Shown here in pieces: positions 45,587-54,589 of a DNA stretch of 64,000 nt (position 1 is the first letter of the stretch; each line of letters starts with the position of its first letter). The stretch covers positions 124,001 to 188,000 of the forward strand of contig NZ_JAAOTJ010000003.1 in assembly GCF_011297335.1 (NCBI RefSeq), in the 5' to 3' direction. This stretch comes from Catellatospora methionotrophica (GTDB lineage: Bacteria; Actinomycetota; Actinomycetes; Mycobacteriales; Micromonosporaceae). The notes under the pieces were generated by a model that was not told where the DNA came from, searched no databases, and saw only the letters and a list, made by a program, of their open reading frames with translations. Position numbers and translations under genes: made by a program.

Positions 45587-47547
45587 TTGGTCACCTCGCG
45601 CAGCAGGGACTGGATTTGGGACTCAAGCTGTCGCAGCTCACCGTCAATGTTGGCGAGCGGCCGCGGCGGGGTGTACACGTAAAAGTGCCTGGTGAATGGG
45701 ATCTCGTACCCGGTCTTGGTCTTGGCGTAGTCGATCCAGGCGTCAGGGACATGGGGCAGCACCTCGCGGGCGAAGTACTCATCAGCGTCCTCGTTGAGTG
45801 GCACGTTCTCGTAGTCGCGCAGGTCGGGGTCGGGGACCACCTCGCACTTCTCCTGCTGCACCTCGCCGTCCGCATCGCTGATTGCAATCGAGGCCCACAA
45901 CCCCTTCTCGACAGCGGCGGTCGGCCAGGGCACGCCCGATCCGGCTGCGGCCTCAAGCAGCGTGACCTTGGCTTCCTTCTTCGTCCACCACACCGTGCCG
46001 ACGAGCGGCTTGAACGCGGTGATCAGCATGTCGCGGTAGTCGTACCTCGCCAGCGGCTTGGCCTCGGCCAACGCCGCCAGCGTCTCCTCGGTGATCTCGA
46101 AGCGCAGCTTGAGGGGGCGCTCCACGGTGATGCGCTGGTAGCCGAAGTCGGTGGTCGCGAACACCTTGACCTTGGCGTGTCCGGGATGGTCCGGGTCGGA
46201 CGCGACGGTGAGGGCCTCGCCGTACAGGCGGGTGATGTCAGAGATCTGGTCGTCGGTGATGAGCTTGCGCTTGTCGCCAAGGCTCTTGCGCATTTTTGCC
46301 CACTGGTCGCGGGCATCGAGCAGCACCACCTTGTTCCGCAGCTTGGATGCCTTGCGGTTGGACAGGATCCAGAAGTACGTGGAGATCCCGGTGTTGTAGA
46401 AGAGCTGGTCGGGCAGCGCGACGATGCCTTCCAGCAGGTCGTTCTCCAGGATCCAGCGACGGATGTTCGACTCTCCCGACTCAGCTGCGCCGGTGAACAG
46501 CGGCGAGCCGTTGAAGACGATCGCCAGCCGGGAGCCGCCCTTCTCCACCGGCCGCATCTTGGACAGCATGTGCTGCAGGAACAGGAACGAGCCGTCGTTG
46601 ATGCGCGGCAGGCCGGCCCCGAATCGGCCCGCGTGGCCGAAGGCAGCTTCCTTTTCGACTGCCTCCTTGACCTTCTTCCACTCGACACCGAACGGCGGGT
46701 TGGCCAGCATGTAGTCGAAGGTCCGACCCTGGTGGCCGTCCTCGCTGAACGAGTTCCCCAGCACGATGTTGGCCGGGTCCTGGCCCTTGAGCATCATGTC
46801 TGACCGGCAGATGGCGTACGACTCGGCGTTAAGTTCCTGACCGAACAGCGTGACGGTCGCGCCCGGGTTGAGCGATGCGATGTGGTCCTCGGCCGCAGAC
46901 AGCATGCCGCCTGTCCCGCAGGCCGGGTCGAGGATGTTGATGACCTGGCCGGGTTCGGTGAGCGCACCCGCGTCCGGTGCCAGCAGCAGGTTCACCATCA
47001 GCTTAATTACCTCGCGCGGGGTGAAGTGCTCACCGGCGGTCTCGTTGGAGATTTCGGAGAACTTCCGGATCAGCTCCTCGAAGACGTACCCCATCTGGTG
47101 GTTGTCGACCTTGTCGAGGCGCAGGTCGACGTCGGCGAACTTCTGCACAACGAGGTAGAGCAGCTTGGCGTTCTTCAGGCGGGTGATCTGGGCATCGAAG
47201 TCGTACTTGTCGAGGATCTCGCGGGCGTTGGGCGAGAAGCCGTTGATGAAGTCGCGCAGGTTCTTGTCGGCGCTGGCCGCGTCCGCCCCGATAGTGGCAA
47301 AGGCCTGCTTCGACGTGTTGTAGAAGGGCAGCTTCGCCGCAATCTTCAACAGCTGGTCCTTGTTGTCGAGGTTGAGCGACGCGTCGCGGTCCCAGACGGC
47401 CTGACGGGTCGGCTCCATGACGCACTCCAGCCGGCGCAGCACCGTCAGCGGCAGGATGACCTTGCCGTACTCGGACTGCCGGTAGTCGCCGCGGAGCAGG
47501 TCGGCAACTGACCAGATGAATCCGGCCAGTTCCTGGTGTGTGGTCAC
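45583..47547 (-). CDS. hsdM: Type I N6-adenine methyltransferase HsdM
   Basis: This is a 654-aa protein from GTG 47547. The N-terminal HsdM domain (FIWSVADLLRGDYRQSEYGK) is followed by the catalytic fold: motif I DPACGTGG (D207-G214), GQELNAESYAICRSDM, and motif IV NPPF (N283-F286), with intact residues for adenine methylation. About 150 C-terminal residues extend beyond the core and interact with HsdS in relatives. The ribosome binding site is weak. It lies 50 bases after the HTH-methylase gene and is joined to hsdS. Confidence 0.95.
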   Translation of the reverse strand: MTTHQELAGFIWSVADLLRGDYRQSEYGKVILPLTVLRRLECVMEPTRQAVWDRDASLNLDNKDQLLKIAAKLPFYNTSKQAFATIGADAASADKNLRDFINGFSPNAREILDKYDFDAQITRLKNAKLLYLVVQKFADVDLRLDKVDNHQMGYVFEELIRKFSEISNETAGEHFTPREVIKLMVNLLLAPDAGALTEPGQVINILDPACGTGGMLSAAEDHIASLNPGATVTLFGQELNAESYAICRSDMMLKGQDPANIVLGNSFSEDGHQGRTFDYMLANPPFGVEWKKVKEAVEKEAAFGHAGRFGAGLPRINDGSFLFLQHMLSKMRPVEKGGSRLAIVFNGSPLFTGAAESGESNIRRWILENDLLEGIVALPDQLFYNTGISTYFWILSNRKASKLRNKVVLLDARDQWAKMRKSLGDKRKLITDDQISDITRLYGEALTVASDPDHPGHAKVKVFATTDFGYQRITVERPLKLRFEITEETLAALAEAKPLARYDYRDMLITAFKPLVGTVWWTKKEAKVTLLEAAAGSGVPWPTAAVEKGLWASIAISDADGEVQQEKCEVVPDPDLRDYENVPLNEDADEYFAREVLPHVPDAWIDYAKTKTGYEIPFTRHFYVYTPPRPLANIDGELRQLESQIQSLLREVTK

Positions 47548-47597
47548 GATGAGTGCTCGTCTCGTCTCAACTAAACGGGAAAGGAGAGGATAAGGGA

Positions 47598-49175
47598 CTA
47601 GGCGGCCGCATCGGGTGCGAAGACACCCGAGGTGAGCCCATACACGGCCGTTCGCACGGCATCGTCAGCTAGAGAGGTGACCGCCTCGGCCTGTTCGGTG
47701 AAGGCGGCGATCAGCCGGAAGGCGTCGCCGTAGCGGCGCTGCTCCGCAAGCGGCAGTCGGGGCACACGTGCGCGCCTGACGTCCAGCCGGAAGGTGCCGC
47801 CCTGCGTGCCGGTGGCCTGGCGGCGGTTACTCTCCGAGCGCAGGAAGCAGGCCACGAAGTACGGGTCGAGTTGCTGCGGATCGCAGCGGATGACCTCGCC
47901 CACCGGGCGTTCTCGCGCTGCCTCGGCGTCGGCCGCCACGACGGCGTCGAACCGGTTGGCACCGCCCGGGATGACGATGTCGCCCGGCTGGAGGTCCTGC
48001 TTGTCGGCGAACTCGAGGGCGCCGGCCCGGGCCAGGTCCGCGATCGTGGTCGTCGGCAGCGTGATCGGCTCCGGCCGGGCCGTGAACGACGGCAGGTCGC
48101 GGGCCAGGCGGCGCACCGCTGTGCCGAGCGAGGAGCGTAGGTCCTCGTAGTCGCCGCTGACGTCTCTGACCGGCAGTTCGATGTGGCGTGCCGGGACGAG
48201 CAGCACCTCCTCGTCGAGCAGCTCGATCGACGGCACGTCCCGGGTGCAGGCCTCGTCGGCGAAGACCCGCTGCCAGCCGGGTTCGTCGCGTGGCACGTCG
48301 GCGGGGTCGGCGTCGGTCAGGTCGACCAGGCGGAGCGTGTACGCGGGCTGGCCTTCAGGCCGTTGCAGCACCCAGATCAGCCACGGACCGCCGGGACCGC
48401 CGAACCCCTCCGGCAGCGCTACCACCTGCTGGAGCACCCCGGCGCGCAACAGCTCCGCTCTGATCTTGCGCCCGGTGGCGCGGACGCCCGCGGCGTACGG
48501 CATCAGCAGCGTCGCGGTGCCCGATGGCTTGACGTACGCGAAGGCCAGTTGCAGCCAGACCAGGGCCGTGTCCTGGTGATGGGGCGGGCCGAACTCCCAG
48601 CGGTGGTCGAAGGCGCCGTCGTCGGCCTGCCAGGCCACCTTGATCGGCGGCATGCAGATGACGGCATCCGCCCGCCCGCGGTAGTCCGCCAGCGTGTCGT
48701 GCTCGAACGGTTCGCCCTCGGCCAGCTCGGACGAGACTCGGCCGCTCTCGGCAAGCCTCTCGCCTGCCAGCTGCGCACGAGCCGGGGAGACGTCCTGACC
48801 CACGTACCGGGCCGCACTGCCGAACCGCCTTGCCGCCGCGACCAGCGCCGAGCCGGCACCGCAGGCGGGATCGAGCACTTGTCCCTGCCGCACGGCGGGC
48901 ATCAACGCCGCCATTGCGGCAGCCACCTCGTCATCGACTGCGCGATGGACTGGACGCGCGGCTGCGGTCGGCTTCGGCAGTGCCGGCAATGCGTCTTCCA
49001 GCTTGCCGTTGACGCGCAGCCAGGCCTCGACGTCCGCTAACGCGAACATCGGGCTGTTCGGCGGGCCACCGACGGGCTGCGGGAAGTCTGCGTGGCGTCG
49101 TCGCCAGTTCGACACTGCGGCTCGTCCCACGCCCGCCAGCCGCGCGATGTCGGCCGCGGTCACCTCGTCTGCCAT
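47598..49175 (-). CDS. HTH-fused HsdM-like methylase with altered motif IV
   Basis: ATG 49175 has GGAGG at proper spacing, and an ATG at 49190 lies within that ribosome binding site region. The 525-aa product starts with a MerR/Xre-like helix-turn-helix (VTAADIARLAGVGRAAVSNW). An N6-methylase fold follows, with motif I DPACGAG (from D102). The motif IV position reads CMPPI (C174-I178) instead of NPPF/Y, so the catalytic Asn is Met and activity is doubtful. The C-terminal 130 residues resemble an HsdS target-recognition half (LQPGDIVIPGG, YFVACFLRSESNRRQATGTQ, RVPRLPLAEQRRYGDAF). First gene of the type I operon, next to the GTGTACAC boxes. A regulatory DNA-binding role is my inference. Confidence 0.8.
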   Translation of the reverse strand: MADEVTAADIARLAGVGRAAVSNWRRRHADFPQPVGGPPNSPMFALADVEAWLRVNGKLEDALPALPKPTAAARPVHRAVDDEVAAAMAALMPAVRQGQVLDPACGAGSALVAAARRFGSAARYVGQDVSPARAQLAGERLAESGRVSSELAEGEPFEHDTLADYRGRADAVICMPPIKVAWQADDGAFDHRWEFGPPHHQDTALVWLQLAFAYVKPSGTATLLMPYAAGVRATGRKIRAELLRAGVLQQVVALPEGFGGPGGPWLIWVLQRPEGQPAYTLRLVDLTDADPADVPRDEPGWQRVFADEACTRDVPSIELLDEEVLLVPARHIELPVRDVSGDYEDLRSSLGTAVRRLARDLPSFTARPEPITLPTTTIADLARAGALEFADKQDLQPGDIVIPGGANRFDAVVAADAEAARERPVGEVIRCDPQQLDPYFVACFLRSESNRRQATGTQGGTFRLDVRRARVPRLPLAEQRRYGDAFRLIAAFTEQAEAVTSLADDAVRTAVYGLTSGVFAPDAAA

Positions 49176-49222
49176 GTGGTGCACCTCCATTTACGACGAC
49201 ACCGTACACGAACCGTCGCCCC

Positions 49223-49288
49223 GTGTACACGACGGCTTAGCACAGAACTTCGATTTGTGTACACGCGTGGTGTGTGTATAGTGTACAC
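49223..49288. promoter_or_regulatory. Three GTGTACAC palindromes in a divergent promoter
   Basis: Perfect copies lie at 49223-49230, 49257-49264 and 49281-49288, with start-to-start spacing of 34 and 24 bases, plus a partial GTACAC at 49204. The second and third overlap a plausible plus-strand promoter: TTGTGT (49255-49260), 16 bases, TATAGT (49277-49282). The region separates the HTH-methylase operon from the Zn-ribbon/ATPase operon. The boxes look like operators for a dimeric repressor, most simply the HTH protein encoded next to them. The remaining DNA to 49368 holds nothing else obvious. Confidence 0.65.
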
Positions 49289-49368
49289 AAAATCGGCGAT
49301 CGTCGGTCGCGTGAACTCCCGTGGCTGGACTGCCACCGAACCCCTTACGAGTACGAGGTGACATCGCG

Positions 49369-49850
49369 ATGAAACGAACCTGCGCCACGTGCGGAAAGAA
49401 GTCCTACTTCATCCAGGAGCGCGCCATCACGGTCGCGCTGCGCTGCTCCCGTCTCCGCGGCACCGCACTGCGGGTCACCACTGCCCCCAGCACGAGACCT
49501 GGCACCTGACCAGCCGCGCCACGTGGCACGAGCGCCCACCGGCGCCGCCCGTCGCCACGCTGGGCTACCGGCGCGCCATCGCCGCCCTGCTCGCCGACCG
49601 GGGGTCGGTCGTCGAGCAGGAGTTGGTCGCCATCACCGCGTGCGGCGCGGACCCGCGGCACGTCCCGTCGATCGTCACCGAGCTTCTGAATTCGTGGTGC
49701 CGCTGGGGACTGGTGTACCCGGACGGGCAGACCGTCATCGCGGTCAACGTTCCCGCACTGCGCGCGATCTCGCAGCACGGATGGTCGGTCTGGGTGCGCG
49801 AACACCCGACCGGCGACGCCGCTGCTCCCTCCCCTGCCGACAATCTGTGA
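49369..49850 (+). pseudogene. Zn-ribbon / winged-helix protein gene with a -1 frameshift
   Basis: ATG 49369 opens MKRTCATCGKKSYFIQERAI, half of a zinc ribbon. After ALRV (GTC at 49474-49476) the matching half HHCPQHETWHLTSR is found only one base back, in the frame that continues to 49850. Reading the two together gives a CxxC ... CxxH zinc site followed by a winged-helix-like part (GYRRAIAALLADRGSVVEQE, VPSIVTELLNSWCRWGLVYP), about 160 aa. A lost base beside CC would explain it, and no slippery heptamer is present. It sits 10 bases before the ATPase gene and is probably its first partner. Confidence 0.6.
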
Positions 49851-49860
49851 AGGCGCTGCC

Positions 49861-52286
49861 ATGACTCACGACGAACCACTGGTCGAGCTGCTGTTCGACC
49901 GCCTCGCCACCGACGGCGTACCGGATGATGTCGCCGAGGTCGTGCTCGGTGCGGTCGGCGGTGACGGCGACCTGCGGGCCGCCCTCGACACACGGCCGAC
50001 CCGCCTCGACCCCGCGGGGGAGGTCCCGCAGCAGCAGCGCGCCCACGTCTACCTGGACTCGGTCACCATCTGTGGGTTCCGGGGCGTCGGTCCGCAGCGC
50101 ACCCTGCCGGTGCGGCCCGGCCCGGGCCTGACCCTGGTCGTGGGCCGCAACGGCTCCGGAAAGTCCAGCTTCGCCGAGGCGATCGAGCTGGCCCTCACCG
50201 GGGACAGCGCCCGCTGGGCCGACCGCAACAGCGTGTGGCGCAGCGGTTGGCGCAACCTGCACCAGCCCGACACGTGCGCCATCACCCTCGACCTGCGCAT
50301 CGACGGCGTCACGACGCCCACCCGCATCCGTCGGACCTGGGCGCCGGGCGGCGACCTGACCTCGGCGTCGGTGGCCGTCACCAGCGCCGCGGGCAGCTTC
50401 GACAACCTGAACGCGCTGGCGCTGGCCCGGCCGCTGAAGCTGTACCGGCCGTTCCTCACCGCAGGCGATCTCAGCAGGCTGGTCACCAGCACGCCCAGCG
50501 CGCTGCACGACTCCATCAACTCGATCCTGGGCTGGAGCTGCTCACCGACGCCGGCCAGCGGCTGGCGGCCGCGGCCCGGCCCGTCGACGCCGCGCTCACG
50601 AACATCCGGGACCGGCGCCTCGTGCTGCGGGTCGCGCTCGACCCGATCGACGATGACCGGGCCCGGCGTGCCGCACATGCGCTTGCCTCGGCCTCTCCCG
50701 AGCACGACCTGATCGACGCCGTCCTCGCCGAGCCTGTCGACGCCGGCACCGATGAGACGCTCACCCTGCACCACCGGCTCGCCGACCTCAGCCTGCCCGA
50801 GCCAGCCGCGATCGCGCGCCTGGCCGAGGGCCTCGCCGCTGCGGTAGAGGAGAGCAGGGGGTACGAGGAGCGGCAGGCGAAGGCCTCGGTGCGTACCGCC
50901 GAGCTGCTCCGTCTCGCGGTGGACCACCATGAGGAAACCGGCGACGGCCCCTGCCCGGTGTGCCACACCGGCACGCTCGACGGTGCCTGGCGGCAGGAAG
51001 CCGACCAGGCCTTCCGCGAGCTGCGCGAGCTGTCGCTGTCGGCCAGCCGGGCCTCGTCGCAGGTCACCGAGCTGGCCCGGCGCGCCCGCCAGATGATCGC
51101 CGAAATCGAGCTGCCTCAGGGCGAGGGCGTAGCGCTCGCCCAGCTTCATGACGCCCTCGCCGACCTGCTGGCGGTACCCGGCGCCCCGGGCGAGCTGGCC
51201 GCGCACCTGGCTGCCCGCTATCCGCTGGTAACCCATGCTGCCGAGCTGGTATGCGACGAGTCTCGCGCCTACCTGCGCGAGCGCGACACCGTTTGGCAGA
51301 CCGTCGCCGTAGAGCTACGGTCCTGGTCCGTCGACGCCCGCCGAGTACCGACGCTCAAGGCCGAGCAGGCGCGGCTCAAGGCGGCACGCCAGTGGCTCAG
51401 GAACGCCGCCGAGGACATCCGCAACGCACGCCTGGCCCCGTTCGCCGCGCACTCGCAGGGCATCTGGTCGCAGCTGCGCCAGGAGAGCAACGTCGAGCTC
51501 GGCACGATGACCCTGCAGGGCGCCAACACGCGCCGCAAGGTCGAGTTCGAGGTCAGTGTCGACGGCGTAGACAACGGCACCGCGCTGGGCGTGATGAGCC
51601 AGGGCGAGCTGCAGGCGCTCGGGCTGGCCACGTTCCTACCGCGCAGCTGCACGGCCGAGAGCCCGTTCCGGTTCGTCGTCGTCGACGACCCCGTGCAGAG
51701 CATGGACCCGTCCAAGGTCGACGCGCTGGCGAAGGTGCTCGCCGACCTCGCCGACGAGCGGCAGGTCGTCGTGTTCACCCACGACAGCCGCCTGCCCGAC
51801 GCCGTACGCCGGCTGGAGATCGATGCGCAGATCCTGGAGGTGGTGCGGGCGGAGCGGTCAGTCGTCACTATCCGGCCTGGCCTCGACCCGGTCACCCGCT
51901 ACCTTGACGACGCCGGTGCGGTGGCCCTGTCCCGGGACATCCCCGAGGAGGTCCGCGCGCCCGTCGTCGCCGAGCTGTGCCGCTCCGCCCTGGAAGCGGC
52001 CTGCCACCGGGTCGTCTGGCGCGTCCGCACCGCAAAGGGTGAGTGCCGTCTCGACATCGAAACGGACCTCCAGAAGGCTGGCAAGAACATCACCCTGGCC
52101 TTCGCGCTCGCGCTGTTCGACGACGTCAACAGAGGCGGGGATGTGCTTTCCCGGATCAACAGCGCCTACGGGCGCCGAGCCGGCGACGCCTACCAGGCCT
52201 GCCGCCGGGGCGTCCACGGCCAATGGCACGGCGACCTGCCCGACCTCGTCCGCCAGGTCCGCCAGATCGCCGAGGTTCTGAAATGA
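49861..52286 (+). pseudogene. Rad50/SMC-like ATPase gene with a -1 frameshift
   Basis: The frame from ATG 49861 has the RecF/Rad50 start (YLDSVTICGFRGVG) and Walker A GRNGSGKSS (residues 95-103), and runs to SINSILG. At 50532 sense continues one base back (LELLTDAGQRLAAAARPVDA) to TGA 52286. Restoring one base gives about 808 aa. The second part includes a coiled-coil arm with CPVC (one zinc-hook-like CxxC), the ABC signature-like VMSQGELQALGLA, Walker B FVVVDDPVQSMD, and the H-loop VFTHDSR. A SMC-like ATPase usually manages DNA ends or senses foreign DNA. It overlaps the next gene by 4 bases. True decay or a sequencing deletion (GGGCC read as GGGC) are both possible. Confidence 0.75.
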
Positions 52287-52684
52287 CGACACCGGCCACT
52301 GCTCAGCCTGCGGCCGTGGCGGCAGCGCACTGCTACCTCACCGCTGCCGACAGCATGCTCCGCGGCCACGGCCCCGTCGGATCCGCCGCCGTCTCCGAGG
52401 GCTGGTGGCCCAAAGCCTGTGCGTGCCTCATCCGGCTCGCACTCGAGACGGCGATAGACGCCTACTGGCAGCGGATGAACCCCGCCGTCGCGCAGTACGG
52501 GAGCGGGCGGACCAAGCTCCTGCTGCTGCGCAACCGCTGCGAACGCACGCTCACCCGCCAAGCCACGTTCGCCTGGACGACCCTGTCCCGGGCAGCCCAC
52601 CACCACTACTACGAGACAGCGCCATCCGTCACTGAACTTCGGCACCTGCACGGCTCAGTGCTCGACATCCTCGCGCGGCTGTGA
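52283..52684 (+). CDS. Small helical partner of the Rad50-like ATPase
   Basis: This is a 133-aa protein starting at ATG 52283 and overlapping the ATPase stop (ATGA), so it is coupled to it. It is predicted all-helical, with the conserved-looking sequence RNRCERTLTRQATFAWTTLS followed by AAHHHYYETAP. The His cluster plus Tyr/Glu after a long helix recalls HEPN-type bundles, but no RxxxxH motif is aligned, so I do not assign activity. Gene order, Zn-ribbon/wHTH then ATPase then this protein, suggests a three-component system in which this could be the effector or an adaptor. Confidence 0.7.
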   Translation: MTTPATAQPAAVAAAHCYLTAADSMLRGHGPVGSAAVSEGWWPKACACLIRLALETAIDAYWQRMNPAVAQYGSGRTKLLLLRNRCERTLTRQATFAWTTLSRAAHHHYYETAPSVTELRHLHGSVLDILARL

Positions 52685-52815
52685 CACTCCGCGGCCGGCA
52701 GGACCCGCCGCGCCACCGTCGACCAGCCGACGCCGACGCCGTTTCTGTTCAGTCCAGTCACTGACGCTAGATCGCTCAACTCATTGCAACCGAACCTACC
52801 GAGGAGACCCATCCC

Positions 52816-53483
52816 ATGACGCACAACAGCCCCACCCCTGACATGCCGCGCGTCGGAACCCCGGCGCTCGCGCCACCGAGGAAGAGCCTGAGCACCGGCG
52901 GGATCATCGCCATCGTCGTCGGCTCGCTCCTCGCCCTCTGCTGCGTGCTGGGCACCGTGGCCGTCCTCGCCAGTAGCGACGACACCGGCAAGTCCACGTC
53001 CGTCGCTGCGACCGACAACCCGCCCACCAGCCCGGGGCCGGCCACCTCCGATGCCGCCCCGTCGCTGGCGCCAAACGTCGAGCCGAAGGGGCCGGCAACG
53101 GTGAAGGTCGGCCAGGCCATCAACGTCAAGTTCCTGAACGACGAGACCAGGGTGACGGTCAAGTCCATCAAGAAGGCGATGTCGCCGAACCAGTTCACGC
53201 AGCCCAAGCGTGGTCAGTTCGTCGCCGTGATGGTTGACATCTTCGCCGCCAAGGGCGACACCGACCTCGGCCCGTCGAACTTCCGCCTGATCGCCAAGGA
53301 CGGCACGGTCTACAAGGCCGAGTTCCTCGTCGTCGGCATCGACCCACAGCTTGATGCGATGACTACGGTCAACGAGGGGCAGCGCAAGAACGACAACATA
53401 GTGTTCGACGTCGACCCGGACAAGGTCGCGGGGTCGAGCTGACTGACGACTTCGGCGACGTCCAGGGCTACTGGACCGTCTGA
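52816..53483 (+). CDS. DUF4352-type membrane-anchored protein, end frameshifted
   Basis: ATG 52816 follows GGAG. The N-terminus is Pro-rich, residues 25-50 are one TM helix (GGIIAIVVGSLLALCCVLGT), then comes a Ser/Thr/Pro linker and a DUF4352 (Ig-like, telokin-type) domain with VKVGQAINVKFLNDETRVTV and GQFVAVMVDIFAAKGD. The frame as written stops at TGA 53442 after KVAGSS. One base back, the typical family ending VELTDDFGDVQGYWTV runs to TGA 53483, so a G has probably been lost from the run at 53430-53433. The coordinates here include that ending. Extracytoplasmic, function unknown. Confidence 0.75.
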
Positions 53484-53496
53484 CGCAGAAGTGCGA

Positions 53497-53521
53497 GGGC
53501 CCCGGCGAAATGCCGGGGCCC
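53497..53521 (+). terminator. Hairpin terminator after the DUF4352 gene
   Basis: A perfect 10-bp stem, GGGCCCCGGC and GCCGGGGCCC, with loop GAAAT starts 14 bases after the restored stop of the DUF4352 gene (53483). Its position supports 53483 as the ancestral gene end. Confidence 0.75.
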
Positions 53522-53621
53522 GGCACCCACTTGGATGTCTCCTTTCAGGACTTTCGCCCCCTCTGACGACAGGCCCTTCTGTGGTTCGATGAGCCGCACC
53601 CGCCACCAGGAACGGAGCACG

Positions 53622-54350
53622 ATGGACACGGACGAGACAGACGCTGACAAGCACGACGGGGGTCCATCCAATGCGGTGGTCCGCTACTTCCAGAACATGG
53701 TGGTCAAGGTCATTGAAGACGGTGTTGGCCCCATCACAGGGTCGGTCGCATACGCGGAGGCACGCCTCGGCAAGGTCGACCCAGACCTACGCGGCCCACT
53801 CTCGGAACCCGAAAGCGGTCCATTGCGTGACCATGTGAGTCAGGAGGCCATCGAGCAGGTAATCGGTCGGCTCATCAAGGAGGCAGTGGCCGCATCATCG
53901 ACAAACGGCTTCCTCACCGGTTTGGGCGGGTTCGTGACCATGCCAATCACGCTCCCCGCGAACGTCGCGGGAGCGCTGTTGATCAATGCCCGACTGGTCG
54001 GGGCCATCGCATACCTACGGGGCTACAACATCTCGGACCCGCACGTTCAAACCGTCATCACTCTCGCGACGGCGGGCGGGACGCTCGCGAGCACGCTCCA
54101 GGGGGTCGGCGTCAAGATCGGGACAAAGCTGACCGCACAGATGATCAAGGCGATCCCCATCGCCGTCATTCGGAAGATCAACACACGGGTGGGCTTCATG
54201 CTCATCGCCAAGTACGGGACGCAGCGGTCGGTCATCACCTTGGCCAAAGGCATTCCACTTGCGGGGGGCGTGGTCGGAGCCGGGGTGGATGCAGCCCTCA
54301 CCGCTCTGGTCGGTCGCGCAGCCAAATCGAGCTTTCCGGCGCACGTCTGA
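53622..54350 (+). CDS. EcsC-family protein
   Basis: ATG 53622 with GGAG upstream gives 242 aa. A longer frame to 53535 crosses the intergenic region. After an acidic N-terminus the protein is Ala/Gly-rich and amphipathic (GFLTGLGGFVTMPITLPANV, LLINARLVGAIAYLRGYN, IAKYGTQRSVITLAKGIPLA), which matches the EcsC family (membrane-associated, best known from Bacillus beside an ABC transporter). There is no transporter here, so the role is open. It is probably monocistronic. Confidence 0.75.
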   Translation: MDTDETDADKHDGGPSNAVVRYFQNMVVKVIEDGVGPITGSVAYAEARLGKVDPDLRGPLSEPESGPLRDHVSQEAIEQVIGRLIKEAVAASSTNGFLTGLGGFVTMPITLPANVAGALLINARLVGAIAYLRGYNISDPHVQTVITLATAGGTLASTLQGVGVKIGTKLTAQMIKAIPIAVIRKINTRVGFMLIAKYGTQRSVITLAKGIPLAGGVVGAGVDAALTALVGRAAKSSFPAHV

Positions 54351-54358
54351 TTTCGGTA

Positions 54359-54376
54359 TCGGCTCGCCTGAGCCGA
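54359..54376 (+). terminator. Short hairpin after the EcsC gene
   Basis: TCGGCTC and GAGCCGA form a 7-bp stem with loop GCCT, 9 bases after the EcsC stop. The rest of the 239-base gap to the vWA gene should contain the promoter of the long operon. I see no clear consensus. Confidence 0.45.
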
Positions 54377-54589
54377 GCCGATTGTCCAACGTCCCCGGTC
54401 AGCCAGCTGCCGCTATGGCCGGGGATCACGCGAGGCGCAGACAACGATCAACGGGCTGTCAGATCATGGACATAAGGCTTTTGTACGTAGATCATTCATT
54501 ACGTCCGCCTTTATGATCCAGCAATGCCACCAGTGACCTGATCCCATCAGGCACTGAAGCAGCCATCTTCGCACGACAGAAGGATCTCC

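Noticed and set aside
49204-49288. GTGTACAC repeats as a CRISPR array
   Set aside because: Units are 8-bp palindromes at unequal spacing (34 and 24 bases), without spacer-sized unique segments or cas genes.
50527-50540. Programmed -1 frameshifting in the Rad50-like ATPase
   Set aside because: No X-XXY-YYZ slippery heptamer (local sequence CTGGGCTGG) and no evident downstream pseudoknot. A one-base deletion is simpler.
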